This document shows positions 1-6,095 of a DNA stretch of 15,518 nucleotides, piece after piece (within the stretch, counting starts at the first letter, position 1; every line of letters starts with the position of its first letter). Location: contig CALCVH010000073.1 in assembly GCA_937907585.1 (NCBI GenBank), forward strand, positions 1 to 15,518, in the 5' to 3' direction. The notes under the pieces are model-generated. The model ran no database searches, was not told the origin of the DNA, and saw nothing but the letters and a program-made list of their open reading frames with translations. This stretch comes from an uncultured Bacillota bacterium. GTDB lineage: Bacteria > Bacillota_I > Bacilli_A > Izemoplasmatales > UBA1188. The position numbers and the translations under genes are program-made.

Positions 1-484
1 AAGATATAGTAATCCAGAAAAGAATATAAATGAGTGTTGTAACTATATAATCAATCAAGTAAAAGCAAGTGGTCGCAATGGCTTTGCAGATGAAGAAATA
101 TTCGCTATGGCTAGAGGCTACTATACTGATGATATAAAAGATGCCGATTTAAAGTCAACTAAAGCAACAGTAGTAGTAAACCACACTATCGAGCTTACAG
201 AAGCCGAAAAGCAAAAGGCTAGAGAAAAAGCTATTAAAGACTTTGAGGCACAAGAGATAAAGAAACTCGAAGCTGCCAAAAAGAAAGAGGAACTTGAAAA
301 GCAAAAAGCAAAAGAAAAAGAAGAACAAGCAAGAATTAAGGCTGAAGAAAAGAAAGCAAAAGCTGAAGCCGAGAGAATCGCAAAAGAAGAAAAGGCGAGA
401 GCCGAAAAGGAAGCTAGAGAAAAAGAACTAGCAAAGGCTAGAGGCTATGAACAAATAGACCTATTCGGTATTTTAGGGGAATAG
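1..484 (+). CDS. PcfK-like protein, 5' end cut by window edge
   Basis: The reading frame is open from base 2 with no stop, so the gene starts before the window; the ATG at 107 is internal. The visible N-terminal part contains NECCNYIINQVKASGRNGFA followed by DEEIFAMARGYY, which matches my memory of the PcfK-like family (named after a pCF10 conjugative plasmid gene and common in phages and plasmids). A VVVNHTIELTEAEK segment follows, then a long Lys/Glu/Ala-rich helix, probably a coiled coil, and a short tail ending in QIDLFGILGE. The biochemical role of the family is not established. The PcfJ-like gene starts two bases after its stop, the usual partner arrangement, so the two are probably co-translated. 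Family assignment is fairly firm; any role in DNA transactions is inference. Confidence 0.8.
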   Translation, partial: RYSNPEKNINECCNYIINQVKASGRNGFADEEIFAMARGYYTDDIKDADLKSTKATVVVNHTIELTEAEKQKAREKAIKDFEAQEIKKLEAAKKKEELEKQKAKEKEEQARIKAEEKKAKAEAERIAKEEKARAEKEAREKELAKARGYEQIDLFGILGE

Positions 485-486
485 CT

Positions 487-1773
487 ATGAGCCATAGAGT
501 AGAATATATACAAACTTTAACTATCTGCGAAGATAACAGGCTATATGCCATGTTAAGTGCCAAATGGGAAAATGAGTTCCTAGATGTTTACAAAGTAGAC
601 TTTGAAACAGGGAAAGCCTATGCAAGAGATGGAAACCTAGTTTATAAGTCTTTAGGTGGCTACTTGGTAGACTTTCCAAACGAAAAAAGAAAACCCAGCT
701 GGTATTATGGTTATCATGGTGGCGAAACTGTTAAACTATATGAGTATACTGAATTAAGAGAAAGAATAAAAGCTATCGAGTGGGGACATTGTATGCAGCA
801 AACACCACAAAGGTTAAGAGAAACCATTTTAAAGTTTTTTCCAGATTTAAAGTATTTAATCAAAAAACTTAATGATGGCGAAATACAAAGTGTATTCAAG
901 CTTATTGACAAAGTGCAAATGTATAGAAAGCACCCAGAAACTGAAAACTTGTATGCTATGGGGTTTGAAAAAATAGCAAACAATAACAACTTATACAGGT
1001 TAGGCATAGAAAAGAAAAAAGAAATAATAAGCTTTTTAAAACAATTAGACCTAACAAAAGCACATGATTATAAATTAAATGTAATTCAAAAAGCCATAAA
1101 ACTAGAACTAAATAAAGATGTTAAGTTCTGGCAAGATGTTTATAACTTCTATAATGGCTATTGGCGTTGGGAATGCCCAGAGAAAATGGAACTAATATTT
1201 AGCGATTATTCATTAAAAGTATATAGATATTGCACTAACAAAGAAATATCTTATACATACTACAATGACATCATAAACATGGCTAACCAATTAGGACATA
1301 GAACTGATGATCCATACTATGCTTTCCCTAATAACCCAGTAAGAATGCATAATAGACTACAAAAGCAAATAGATGCACAAAAGGCAGCAAAGGAAAAGAA
1401 CAAACTTGCTATACTTCCAAAGATAGCAAAGAAGAATCTAAAAGAGCCTTTAGTGTTAGATGGTGGCTATCAATTATTCATACCAACAACGTATGAGCAA
1501 TTCCTAGCGTGTAAAGAACTGCTACACCAATGCTTACTATCAGCCGACTATATCGGTAAAATGGCAAAAGGCAACAGCTTAATAGTTATGATATGGAAAG
1601 ATGGAAAGCCAAGTTCAACTGCCGAAATAGACTATAAAGGCAAGTTATTGCAGTTCTATGGCGATGAACACGATAGAAACAACTGTAAGCCAAAAGATGA
1701 AGAATACAAAATACTTAATAACTTCATGGCTACATTTAAGCCTAAAAGAATTACAAAGTATTTAGCAGCATAA
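487..1773 (+). CDS. PcfJ-like protein
   Basis: A 428-residue protein. The C-terminal part, from about residue 322, carries the PcfJ-like signature: LLHQCLLSADYIGKMAKG (H347, C349), then a beta-rich stretch with SLIVMIWKDGKPSSTAEI and a closing LLQFYGDEHDRNN. The first 320 residues are helical, rich in Lys, Tyr and Trp, with no motif I recognise. It starts two bases after the PcfK-like stop. PcfJ was named on conjugative plasmid pCF10; phage homologues are common, but their activity is unknown to me. The neighbouring methyltransferase and nuclease suggest a DNA-processing role, which is inference. Codon use is C-richer than in the methyltransferase core downstream. Confidence 0.8.
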   Translation: MSHRVEYIQTLTICEDNRLYAMLSAKWENEFLDVYKVDFETGKAYARDGNLVYKSLGGYLVDFPNEKRKPSWYYGYHGGETVKLYEYTELRERIKAIEWGHCMQQTPQRLRETILKFFPDLKYLIKKLNDGEIQSVFKLIDKVQMYRKHPETENLYAMGFEKIANNNNLYRLGIEKKKEIISFLKQLDLTKAHDYKLNVIQKAIKLELNKDVKFWQDVYNFYNGYWRWECPEKMELIFSDYSLKVYRYCTNKEISYTYYNDIINMANQLGHRTDDPYYAFPNNPVRMHNRLQKQIDAQKAAKEKNKLAILPKIAKKNLKEPLVLDGGYQLFIPTTYEQFLACKELLHQCLLSADYIGKMAKGNSLIVMIWKDGKPSSTAEIDYKGKLLQFYGDEHDRNNCKPKDEEYKILNNFMATFKPKRITKYLAA

Positions 1774-1785
1774 GGTGGTGGGTAA

Positions 1786-2361
1786 ATGCAACTAGATGTA
1801 ATTTATAATGAAGATTGCTACGAAGCAATTAAGAAGATACCAGATAAAAGCATAGACTTAATAGTAACTGACCCACCTTATGATTTTGAAACTAGTGGCT
1901 GCAATACTGGATTGTTTAAATATAGAACCACTATGAAAAATGCTTATAATCAAATAAGAGATAATAAACTTGATAAAAGTATAGATTTAAAAATACTTAA
2001 TGAATATGTAAGAGTTATGAAGAAAATAAACATATATTTATGGTGTAACAAAGAACAAATATATGATTATATGACATACTTTGTAAAAGAAAGAAATTGT
2101 AATTTTGAGTTTCTAATATGGACTAAAACAAACGTGCCACCATTTACAAGTGGGCATTACTTGAAAGATAAAGAATATTGCCTATTCTTTTGGGAACAGG
2201 GTGTAAAACTAGCAGGAACTTATGAAACACTTAAAACTGTCTATGTTTCACAAATCAATATCAAAGATAAAAAAGACTATTTGCATCCAACAATAAAACC
2301 ACTCGAAATGATAAAAACATTGATTGAGAACTCAACTTCTAGGGGGGGGGGTAGTGCTTGA
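1786..2361 (+). CDS. DNA methyltransferase, N-terminal part, frameshifted at a G10 tract
   Basis: N6/N4-type DNA methyltransferase (N6_N4_Mtase-like). Residues 29-32 are the catalytic DPPY motif in the context LIVTDPPYDF, which favours adenine-N6 methylation. Residues 160-185 (KKDYLHPTIKPLEMIKTLIE) are the conserved HPxxKP segment that precedes the AdoMet site in this class. A good AAGGTGG ribosome site at 1772-1778 precedes the ATG. At 2342-2351 the frame meets ten Gs and stops nine bases later, before the AdoMet-binding FxGxG motif, which lies in the next frame. As read, the product (191 residues) lacks the cofactor motif and should be inactive. With one G fewer the protein would be 253 residues, a normal size. 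Target sequence is unknown; the role may be protection from host restriction. Confidence 0.85.
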   Translation: MQLDVIYNEDCYEAIKKIPDKSIDLIVTDPPYDFETSGCNTGLFKYRTTMKNAYNQIRDNKLDKSIDLKILNEYVRVMKKINIYLWCNKEQIYDYMTYFVKERNCNFEFLIWTKTNVPPFTSGHYLKDKEYCLFFWEQGVKLAGTYETLKTVYVSQINIKDKKDYLHPTIKPLEMIKTLIENSTSRGGGSA

Positions 2362-2548
2362 CACATTCATGGGTAGTGGAACAACTGCCGTAGCTTGTAA
2401 AGAAACAGGTAGGCACTTTATAGGCTTTGAGATAAACAAAGAATACTACAACATAGCAATAGATAGGATAAATGGAATAACACAACAAGATAAGAAACTA
2501 AAGGAAGCAGGTTTCACAAATATATTTGATTTTATGGAGGAAGAATAA
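2324..2548 (+). CDS. DNA methyltransferase, C-terminal part (AdoMet-binding motif)
   Basis: This frame continues the methyltransferase after the G tract: VVLDTFMGSGTTAVACKETG is a textbook motif I (FMGSGT, bases 2366-2383) for AdoMet binding, followed by RHFIGFEINKEYYNIAIDRI, the usual end of the fold. The segment before the tract (a TTG at 2324 giving RTQLL) is not methyltransferase-like. It has no ribosome site of its own, so I read this as the second half of a single broken or switchable gene, not an independent gene. The true coding part probably begins at the G tract. Its stop overlaps the next gene's ATG by one base. Confidence 0.75.
   Translation: MRTQLLGGGVVLDTFMGSGTTAVACKETGRHFIGFEINKEYYNIAIDRINGITQQDKKLKEAGFTNIFDFMEEE
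2342..2351 (+). repeat. Homopolymeric G10 tract inside the methyltransferase gene
   Basis: Ten consecutive Gs in an AT-rich genome where other G runs reach only about five. It sits exactly where the methyltransferase frame breaks. Nine or twelve Gs would join the DPPY half to the FMGSGT half. Such tracts are typical slipped-strand phase-variation sites; a homopolymer sequencing or assembly error is the main alternative. Confidence 0.9.
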
Positions 2549-2739
2549 TGCCAACTAAAGAAGAAAAACAACAAGCTATAAATAACATAAAAAAATTAAC
2601 AATAATGATTTTTATAGGTACACATAGCGAAGTAATGTTTTTTGCTGTATATGGGTATTTATGGAAACCTTTTATGAAAGATAGATTTTTAGAAATGATA
2701 AAAAAATGTGAAAACATATTATTGGAGGAAGAAGAATGA
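2548..2739 (+). CDS. Small hypothetical protein
   Basis: A 63-residue protein I do not recognise. A charged N-terminus is followed by a hydrophobic stretch at about residues 17-39 (TIMIFIGTHSEVMFFAVYGYLW) that is interrupted by H26 and E28, so it may be a weak membrane segment or a buried helix. The end is Lys- and Glu-rich. The ATG overlaps the methyltransferase stop by one base (TAATG), and a GGAGG site at 2536-2540 lies seven bases upstream, so translation is well supported. It is more AT-rich than the structural genes. Confidence 0.65.
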   Translation: MPTKEEKQQAINNIKKLTIMIFIGTHSEVMFFAVYGYLWKPFMKDRFLEMIKKCENILLEEEE

Positions 2740-3080
2740 ATGACAAAGAGTTTGAGAAATTAAAAAGAAAAGTTGCAGAAGAAGAACATAGAAGAATCAT
2801 GTTAGCTCAACAAAAAGAATATTTAGAATCTTTAAAAAATGCTTCTGGTTTAAAAAGACCAGATGGCTGGTGTAGAAATATGAAAATCAAAATCATACAG
2901 GATGTTGATGTTTCGATGTCAGTTGATGGTAATGGTAGTTATAGGCACGAGCATAATGAGAAAGACTTAACCGAAAATGAATGCGAACTACTATTTGAAG
3001 CATTCAAGCAAATGGCTAGTTTATGCGAAAAGAATATCAAGTATTTAGAATATGAGGAGAAAGACAATGCCAAAAGTTAA
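2736..3080 (+). CDS. Hypothetical protein
   Basis: A 114-residue unrecognised protein. The first 35 residues are highly charged and helical, probably a short coiled coil. The middle, around residues 45-75, has a beta-like MKIKIIQDVDVSMSVDGNGS stretch; the C-terminus is acidic (ENECELLFEAFKQ...). The start overlaps the previous stop as ATGA, with a GGAGGAA ribosome site at 2724-2730. Its 3' end overlaps the nuclease gene by 14 bases if the nuclease starts at 3067, and contains that gene's ribosome site. Confidence 0.65.
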   Translation: MNDKEFEKLKRKVAEEEHRRIMLAQQKEYLESLKNASGLKRPDGWCRNMKIKIIQDVDVSMSVDGNGSYRHEHNEKDLTENECELLFEAFKQMASLCEKNIKYLEYEEKDNAKS

Positions 3081-3702
3081 TTATGCAGGTAAGATCTTTG
3101 ATAGTGAACTAGAGGTTGAATATTACAAGCACCTAGAAAAATTATTTTATAGTTTAGAAGTTGACTACTTTATCTACCACCCACACCAAATACAAAATCT
3201 AGTAGGCAAAAGGTCTTATACGCTTGATTTCCTAGTATTATACAAAGATAGAATCGAGCTAGTAGAATGTAAAGGCTACAATCCTTATAGCAAAATGATA
3301 GATGACCAAATACATAACGTTATGCTATCTAAAAGTAGTGAGTGGCTAGGTCAGTATGTATTAGATGAAATGAGAAACGATCCAATAGGAACTTCTGGAA
3401 GATATAAAGAGTTTATGGGTTTAATAATGGCTGGTAGAGTTTTCTATAAAAAGATTAAATACCTAAAGGCTTATGGCTTTGTGGACTGGGATTTCAAAAA
3501 CCCTAATACCCTAGCCAACAAGCGCAAAGAGAAAATAATAGAGCAAAAGGATGAAATCAAAGAGCTGCGAGATTTCAAGAAAGATGCTGAAAGATACTTT
3601 AGATATCACTTGAAGATAGTAGATAACGAGAAACTAACCAAACCACAACGTGAGTGGTATTTCAAATATGTGGAGGAAATAAGGAGGAAGTATAAGGGAT
3701 GA
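3067..3702 (+). CDS. DUF1064-type PD-(D/E)XK nuclease
   Basis: A 211-residue protein with the layout of the phage DUF1064 / PD-(D/E)XK nuclease family: YAGKIFDSELEVEYYKHLE at the N-terminus (E16), then D54 in YTLDFLVL and E67-x-K69 in IELVECKG. These form the metal-binding catalytic core. Helical, Lys-rich segments follow, including a coiled-coil-like stretch near residues 155-180. I chose the ATG at 3067 because it begins with the family-like MPKVNYAGKIFD and has GAGGAG at 3054-3059, seven bases upstream; an ATG at 3052 in the same frame lacks a site. Such enzymes are thought to cut branched or replicating DNA, often standing in for RusA-type resolvases. The substrate here is inferred. Confidence 0.78.
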   Translation: MPKVNYAGKIFDSELEVEYYKHLEKLFYSLEVDYFIYHPHQIQNLVGKRSYTLDFLVLYKDRIELVECKGYNPYSKMIDDQIHNVMLSKSSEWLGQYVLDEMRNDPIGTSGRYKEFMGLIMAGRVFYKKIKYLKAYGFVDWDFKNPNTLANKRKEKIIEQKDEIKELRDFKKDAERYFRYHLKIVDNEKLTKPQREWYFKYVEEIRRKYKG

Positions 3703-4061
3703 GCGAAAAAAGAAAAAAGAAACTTGAAATAGGGCAAGTAATACATATTGATAAACCGATAAAACCAATAGAGTTTAAACCTAACAAAGACTTTAAAGAC
3801 ATGGTAGATACATTAACACAAAAGTGGCTATGCGATTATGTTAAAAGCTGGAACGAGTTTTGTTATGACAAGATGTATGCTTTTTACAAAGAACTAGAAC
3901 TAGACAAAGTGCTAGTGTTAAGTGAACAAGATTTTAGAAAAATGATAGCTCAAAGGACAAAAGAACTCAAAACACTTCATGACTGCATCGACCTACTAAA
4001 GCAGGAGGGTTGCGATACCAAACAGCAAGTATTAGAGAAACTGGAGGAATTAGTAAAATGA
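3699..4061 (+). CDS. Hypothetical protein
   Basis: A 120-residue unrecognised protein. It has a basic N-terminus (SEKRKKKLEIG), a KPIKPIEFKPNKDF segment, and then mainly helices ending with KQQVLEKLEELVK. No signal peptide, membrane helix or Cys cluster. The ATG overlaps the nuclease stop (ATGA); AAGGAGG at 3681-3687 is the likely ribosome site. It could be a DNA-binding accessory protein given the basic start, but nothing proves this. Confidence 0.6.
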   Translation: MSEKRKKKLEIGQVIHIDKPIKPIEFKPNKDFKDMVDTLTQKWLCDYVKSWNEFCYDKMYAFYKELELDKVLVLSEQDFRKMIAQRTKELKTLHDCIDLLKQEGCDTKQQVLEKLEELVK

Positions 4062-4441
4062 ATGAGTTTGAAGCATTAAAGAGATTAAGACAGGAAACAT
4101 GCCCTGCAACCTACAACCCAGACTTTAACAAAGATGAATGCCTAGAGGTTATAGAAAAGGCACTACTTGAACTAAAAGCAATAAAAGATGCAAAGCCTAA
4201 TGAAGCATTAGAAAAATTGAATTATATTTGTGAAGATGTTTCATTTGCTTATGATGATGACTATGTAAGTTATGATTATACTGATGATGTTGAATATATC
4301 AAACAATACATACTAAAAGTGCAAAAGTTGGAAAAAGTTGTAGATGAATTAAAAACGCTTGTTAAATATGCAGATTTTAATAAACAAAAAATTATTAGTT
4401 TAGCAGTTTTAAAAAACGCATTAAAAGAGGTGCTAGAATGA
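4058..4441 (+). CDS. Hypothetical protein, helical and acidic
   Basis: A 127-residue unrecognised protein. I start it at the ATG at 4058, which overlaps the previous TGA and has GGAGG at 4043-4047; the frame is open back to about 4010 but that extension lies inside the upstream gene. The protein is largely helical (ECLEVIEKALLELKAIKDAK) with a striking acidic, Tyr-rich middle (DDDYVSYDYTDDVEY), then more helix. Similar small phage proteins with repeated ALEKL-type helices are common but uncharacterised. From about 4190 onward the DNA becomes clearly more AT-rich. Confidence 0.6.
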   Translation: MNEFEALKRLRQETCPATYNPDFNKDECLEVIEKALLELKAIKDAKPNEALEKLNYICEDVSFAYDDDYVSYDYTDDVEYIKQYILKVQKLEKVVDELKTLVKYADFNKQKIISLAVLKNALKEVLE

Positions 4442-4704
4442 AAAAAGTAGCAGATTTAACACTAGAAGAATATAGAAGATATGGTAATTTAAGAGTATGT
4501 GATGGCTACTGGGGAATTGGTATGGCTTTAACTTGTGCTAGTTTTTTTAGAGATATGCCTAAAAGAAAATTATTCGAGGGTAGAATAAAATATAAAAAAA
4601 GATGTGAAAAGCATTTTAAAGAAAACTTACATCTTTTGTTTAATTTAGAAAAATACCCAAATATGAAAATAGATATAGAAACAGGAGAACTCGAACTGAT
4701 ATGA
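4438..4704 (+). CDS. Small hypothetical protein
   Basis: An 88-residue basic protein I do not recognise. It opens with MKKVADLTLEEYRRYGNLRVCDGYW; the DLTLEEY segment resembles DLTLREF near the start of the small Cys protein at 5285-5470. The rest is Lys-rich with aromatic residues (FKENLHLLFNLEKYPNMKIDIETGELELI). The start overlaps the preceding stop (ATGA) with AAGAGGTG at 4425-4432. GC is very low here: I count 12 G or C in bases 4561-4620. Confidence 0.55.
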   Translation: MKKVADLTLEEYRRYGNLRVCDGYWGIGMALTCASFFRDMPKRKLFEGRIKYKKRCEKHFKENLHLLFNLEKYPNMKIDIETGELELI

Positions 4705-5030
4705 AAAGATTAACTGATAAAAAAGCTTTAGCTAATTTTAAAGCAATTAAAAACATAAACCCTAATTATGTGGCTTCTAATGAAGAATTGATATATGCAA
4801 AACTAGGCAAACTAGAGGATTTAGAAGAACAAATAGGTTGTCCTTTAGATATTTTAGTTAGAGCATTAAAAGATGGTGTTTATTATAATGAAAACTTTGA
4901 CAATCCAGTTTTAGTTTTAAATGAAGATAATTTTGAGGAAAACAATTTTCGTTTGATAGTAATAGGAACGACACTTTATTTAAAAGATTACAAGAAAACT
5001 TGGTGGTTAAGAGAGGATAAAAGTGAATAA
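4701..5030 (+). CDS. Phage hypothetical protein with a KLGKLEDLEE motif
   Basis: A 109-residue protein. The segment LIYAKLGKLEDLEEQIGCPLDILVRALKDGVYY is a pattern I know from many uncharacterised small phage proteins of Bacillota, in which a short KLGKLED helix precedes a segment about gene-product size; no function is established. The C-terminal half is beta-rich (PVLVLNEDNFEENNFRLIVIGTTLYL) and ends KTWWLREDKSE. The start overlaps the previous gene (ATGA). The final codons form the first copy of a duplicated coupling junction (5014-5040). Confidence 0.6.
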   Translation: MKRLTDKKALANFKAIKNINPNYVASNEELIYAKLGKLEDLEEQIGCPLDILVRALKDGVYYNENFDNPVLVLNEDNFEENNFRLIVIGTTLYLKDYKKTWWLREDKSE

Positions 5031-5040
5031 TATGAAAAAG
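5014..5040 (+). repeat. Coupling-junction repeat, copy 1
   Basis: This 27-base stretch matches 5276-5302 at 24 of 27 positions; all three differences are A/G changes. In both copies the upstream gene ends with codons for DKSE and TAA, a GTG start sits at the tenth base, and a second start-like codon (ATG here, GTG in copy 2) lies at the nineteenth base. Confidence 0.75.
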
Positions 5041-5292
5041 ATAATACTTCAACACGTTTTATCTGAAATAGCTTATATTGAAAGTTATACAGGTGAAAAT
5101 TGTGAAAAATGTGGCAGATGTAGAGTAGAACTTATAACTCTATCAAGTGGTAATAAATATCATATCTGCGAAAAATGCGGATATATTAAAGAGCAAGATA
5201 GATATTGTGATAATAGTGATTTTTCTTATGATGTATATTCAAATGGAAAAGCATACTTAAATGAAGTAATAGTAAAGGATAAGAGTGAGTAA
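5023..5292 (+). CDS. Small zinc-ribbon-like protein
   Basis: An 89-residue protein with C27-x2-C30-x2-C33 and C49-x2-C52 (CEKCGRC ... ICEKCG), a pattern that should bind zinc as a ribbon. The N-terminal 20 residues are helical, and the C-terminus is Tyr- and Asp-rich, ending VKDKSE, much like its neighbour's LREDKSE end. The start is ambiguous: GTG at 5023 overlaps the upstream gene by eight bases and has AGAGG six bases before it, while ATG at 5032 lies one base after the upstream TAA and would suit re-initiation. I keep GTG for the ribosome site. Function unknown; such proteins often bind nucleic acid or host proteins. Confidence 0.6.
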   Translation: MNNMKKIILQHVLSEIAYIESYTGENCEKCGRCRVELITLSSGNKYHICEKCGYIKEQDRYCDNSDFSYDVYSNGKAYLNEVIVKDKSE

Positions 5293-5302
5293 TGTGAAAA
5301 AG
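5276..5302 (+). repeat. Coupling-junction repeat, copy 2
   Basis: Second copy of the 27-base junction described at 5014-5040. It covers the end of the zinc-ribbon gene and the start of the next Cys-rich gene, with the same reading-frame layout. A weaker third version may occur at the next junction near 5455-5470 (KDNE-TAA and MSKK), but it is shortened. Confidence 0.75.
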
Positions 5303-5470
5303 AAAATAGGCGATTTAACTTTAAGGGAATTTATAGAATTAAAAAAAAGATGCTATGAGTTTGATGAATGTGAAGGATGTCCTTTTGAAAAAACAAAATG
5401 TGGAATTACATTGTTTGAATATTATCCAGAAACTTTAGACCAAGAAATCGAGGTAAAAGATAATGAGTAA
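5285..5470 (+). CDS. Small Cys-rich protein
   Basis: A 61-residue protein with four Cys in CX5CX2CX6C (C23, C29, C32, C39), within RCYEFDECEGCPFEKTKC. This suggests a zinc or, less likely, iron-sulphur site. Short CxxCPF-type proteins like this are frequent in phages of gut Bacillota and remain uncharacterised. The GTG at 5285 overlaps the upstream gene by eight bases and has AAGG at 5275-5278; an alternative GTG at 5294 would give VKKKIGDLTLREF, which lines up with MKKVADLTLEEY of the gene at 4438. The C-terminus is acidic. Start choice is uncertain; coding status is fairly likely. Confidence 0.55.
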   Translation: MSNVKKKIGDLTLREFIELKKRCYEFDECEGCPFEKTKCGITLFEYYPETLDQEIEVKDNE

Positions 5471-5780
5471 AAAATACATAATAACAAACATACTAATTAC
5501 ATCAGTATTTCTAATATGTGTAGTAGCTATGTTTATAAGTAGCATAATGTGGTTTAACACGATCAACCGAAAAGTTGATAGAGTAGAGATTAAAAATTAT
5601 GTAAAGGAACAAGCAAGTAAAGAGTGGTTTGATTACTCTTACGATATAGCCGAGAACATAGATGAAAATGGGAACGTGAGATATCACATCACTTACTACT
5701 ACTCAAAGACAAACGAAACAGGAACGCTTGAAATATTAGTGTATGAAAAAGATGGAAAATTAACAAGTGAGGTAATATAG
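5463..5780 (+). CDS. Single-pass membrane protein
   Basis: A 105-residue protein with one clear transmembrane helix at about residues 7-30 (ITNILITSVFLICVVAMFISSIMW) after a short basic N-terminus (MSKK). The remaining 70 residues are soluble, with a beta-rich end (YHITYYYSKTNETGTLEILVYEKDGKLT). No lipobox or clear cleavage site, so it is probably anchored with its C-terminal domain on one face of the membrane. No family recognised. Small anchored phage proteins of this shape may act in superinfection exclusion or membrane-linked replication, but nothing shows which. It overlaps the preceding gene by eight bases. Confidence 0.6.
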   Translation: MSKKYIITNILITSVFLICVVAMFISSIMWFNTINRKVDRVEIKNYVKEQASKEWFDYSYDIAENIDENGNVRYHITYYYSKTNETGTLEILVYEKDGKLTSEVI

Positions 5781-5781
5781 A

Positions 5782-6093
5782 ATGCCAAAAGCTAAAGAAG
5801 TTAATTGGTATTACGATTATGGAGTTTTAATTCCATTTTGCCCATATTGTGATGAGCCAGCTTATGAAAAAGATAAATGCGTATTCTGTGGTAAAGAATA
5901 CATAACTACACCAAAACCAACACCAGATTTAGAAGTATATGGCGATAGATTCTATGCAGTTATGCCAAGTAAAACAAGCATTTATATATTTGAACAGGTA
6001 ACTGGTGCATTAGTATGCCACGAAAGTGTTAGTGGCAAGTGGGATAAAGAAAAACTAGAAAAACACTTAAAAGAAATTGAAAAGGGGGCATAA
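5782..6093 (+). CDS. Zinc-ribbon protein
   Basis: A 103-residue protein with a rubredoxin-like knuckle pair: C20-x2-C23 and C33-x2-C36 (FCPYCDEPAYEKDKCVFCGKEY). After a Pro/Thr linker (TTPKPTPDLEVYG) comes a compact domain with beta segments (RFYAVMPSKTSIYIFEQ) and a Lys-rich terminal helix. It starts one base after the previous stop, with GAGGT at 5769-5773. The GNAT gene begins two bases after its stop, so the two are probably translated together. No family name can be given; the ribbon suggests binding of nucleic acid or protein. Confidence 0.65.
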   Translation: MPKAKEVNWYYDYGVLIPFCPYCDEPAYEKDKCVFCGKEYITTPKPTPDLEVYGDRFYAVMPSKTSIYIFEQVTGALVCHESVSGKWDKEKLEKHLKEIEKGA

Positions 6094-6095
6094 AG

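Noticed and set aside
107..484. PcfK-like gene starting at ATG 107
   Set aside because: The frame is open to base 2 and the residues upstream of 107 belong to the conserved family region.
714..1007. Minus-strand frame of 97 codons inside the PcfJ-like gene
   Set aside because: It lies wholly within a well-supported + strand gene, and its Ser/Leu/Phe-rich product is what AT-rich antisense DNA gives. The same holds for the minus-strand frames near 2532, 4858, 6912, 7683, 11872 and 13672.
2324..2548. C-terminal methyltransferase part as an independent gene from TTG 2324
   Set aside because: No ribosome site, the residues before the G tract do not fit the fold, and motif I alone has no function without the DPPY half.
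3052..3066. Nuclease start at ATG 3052
   Set aside because: No ribosome site before it, while ATG 3067 has GAGGAG seven bases upstream and begins with family-like residues.
4010..4057. Extended N-terminus for the gene at 4058
   Set aside because: Would overlap the upstream gene by 52 bases; ATG 4058 gives the usual ATGA overlap and has a GGAGG site.
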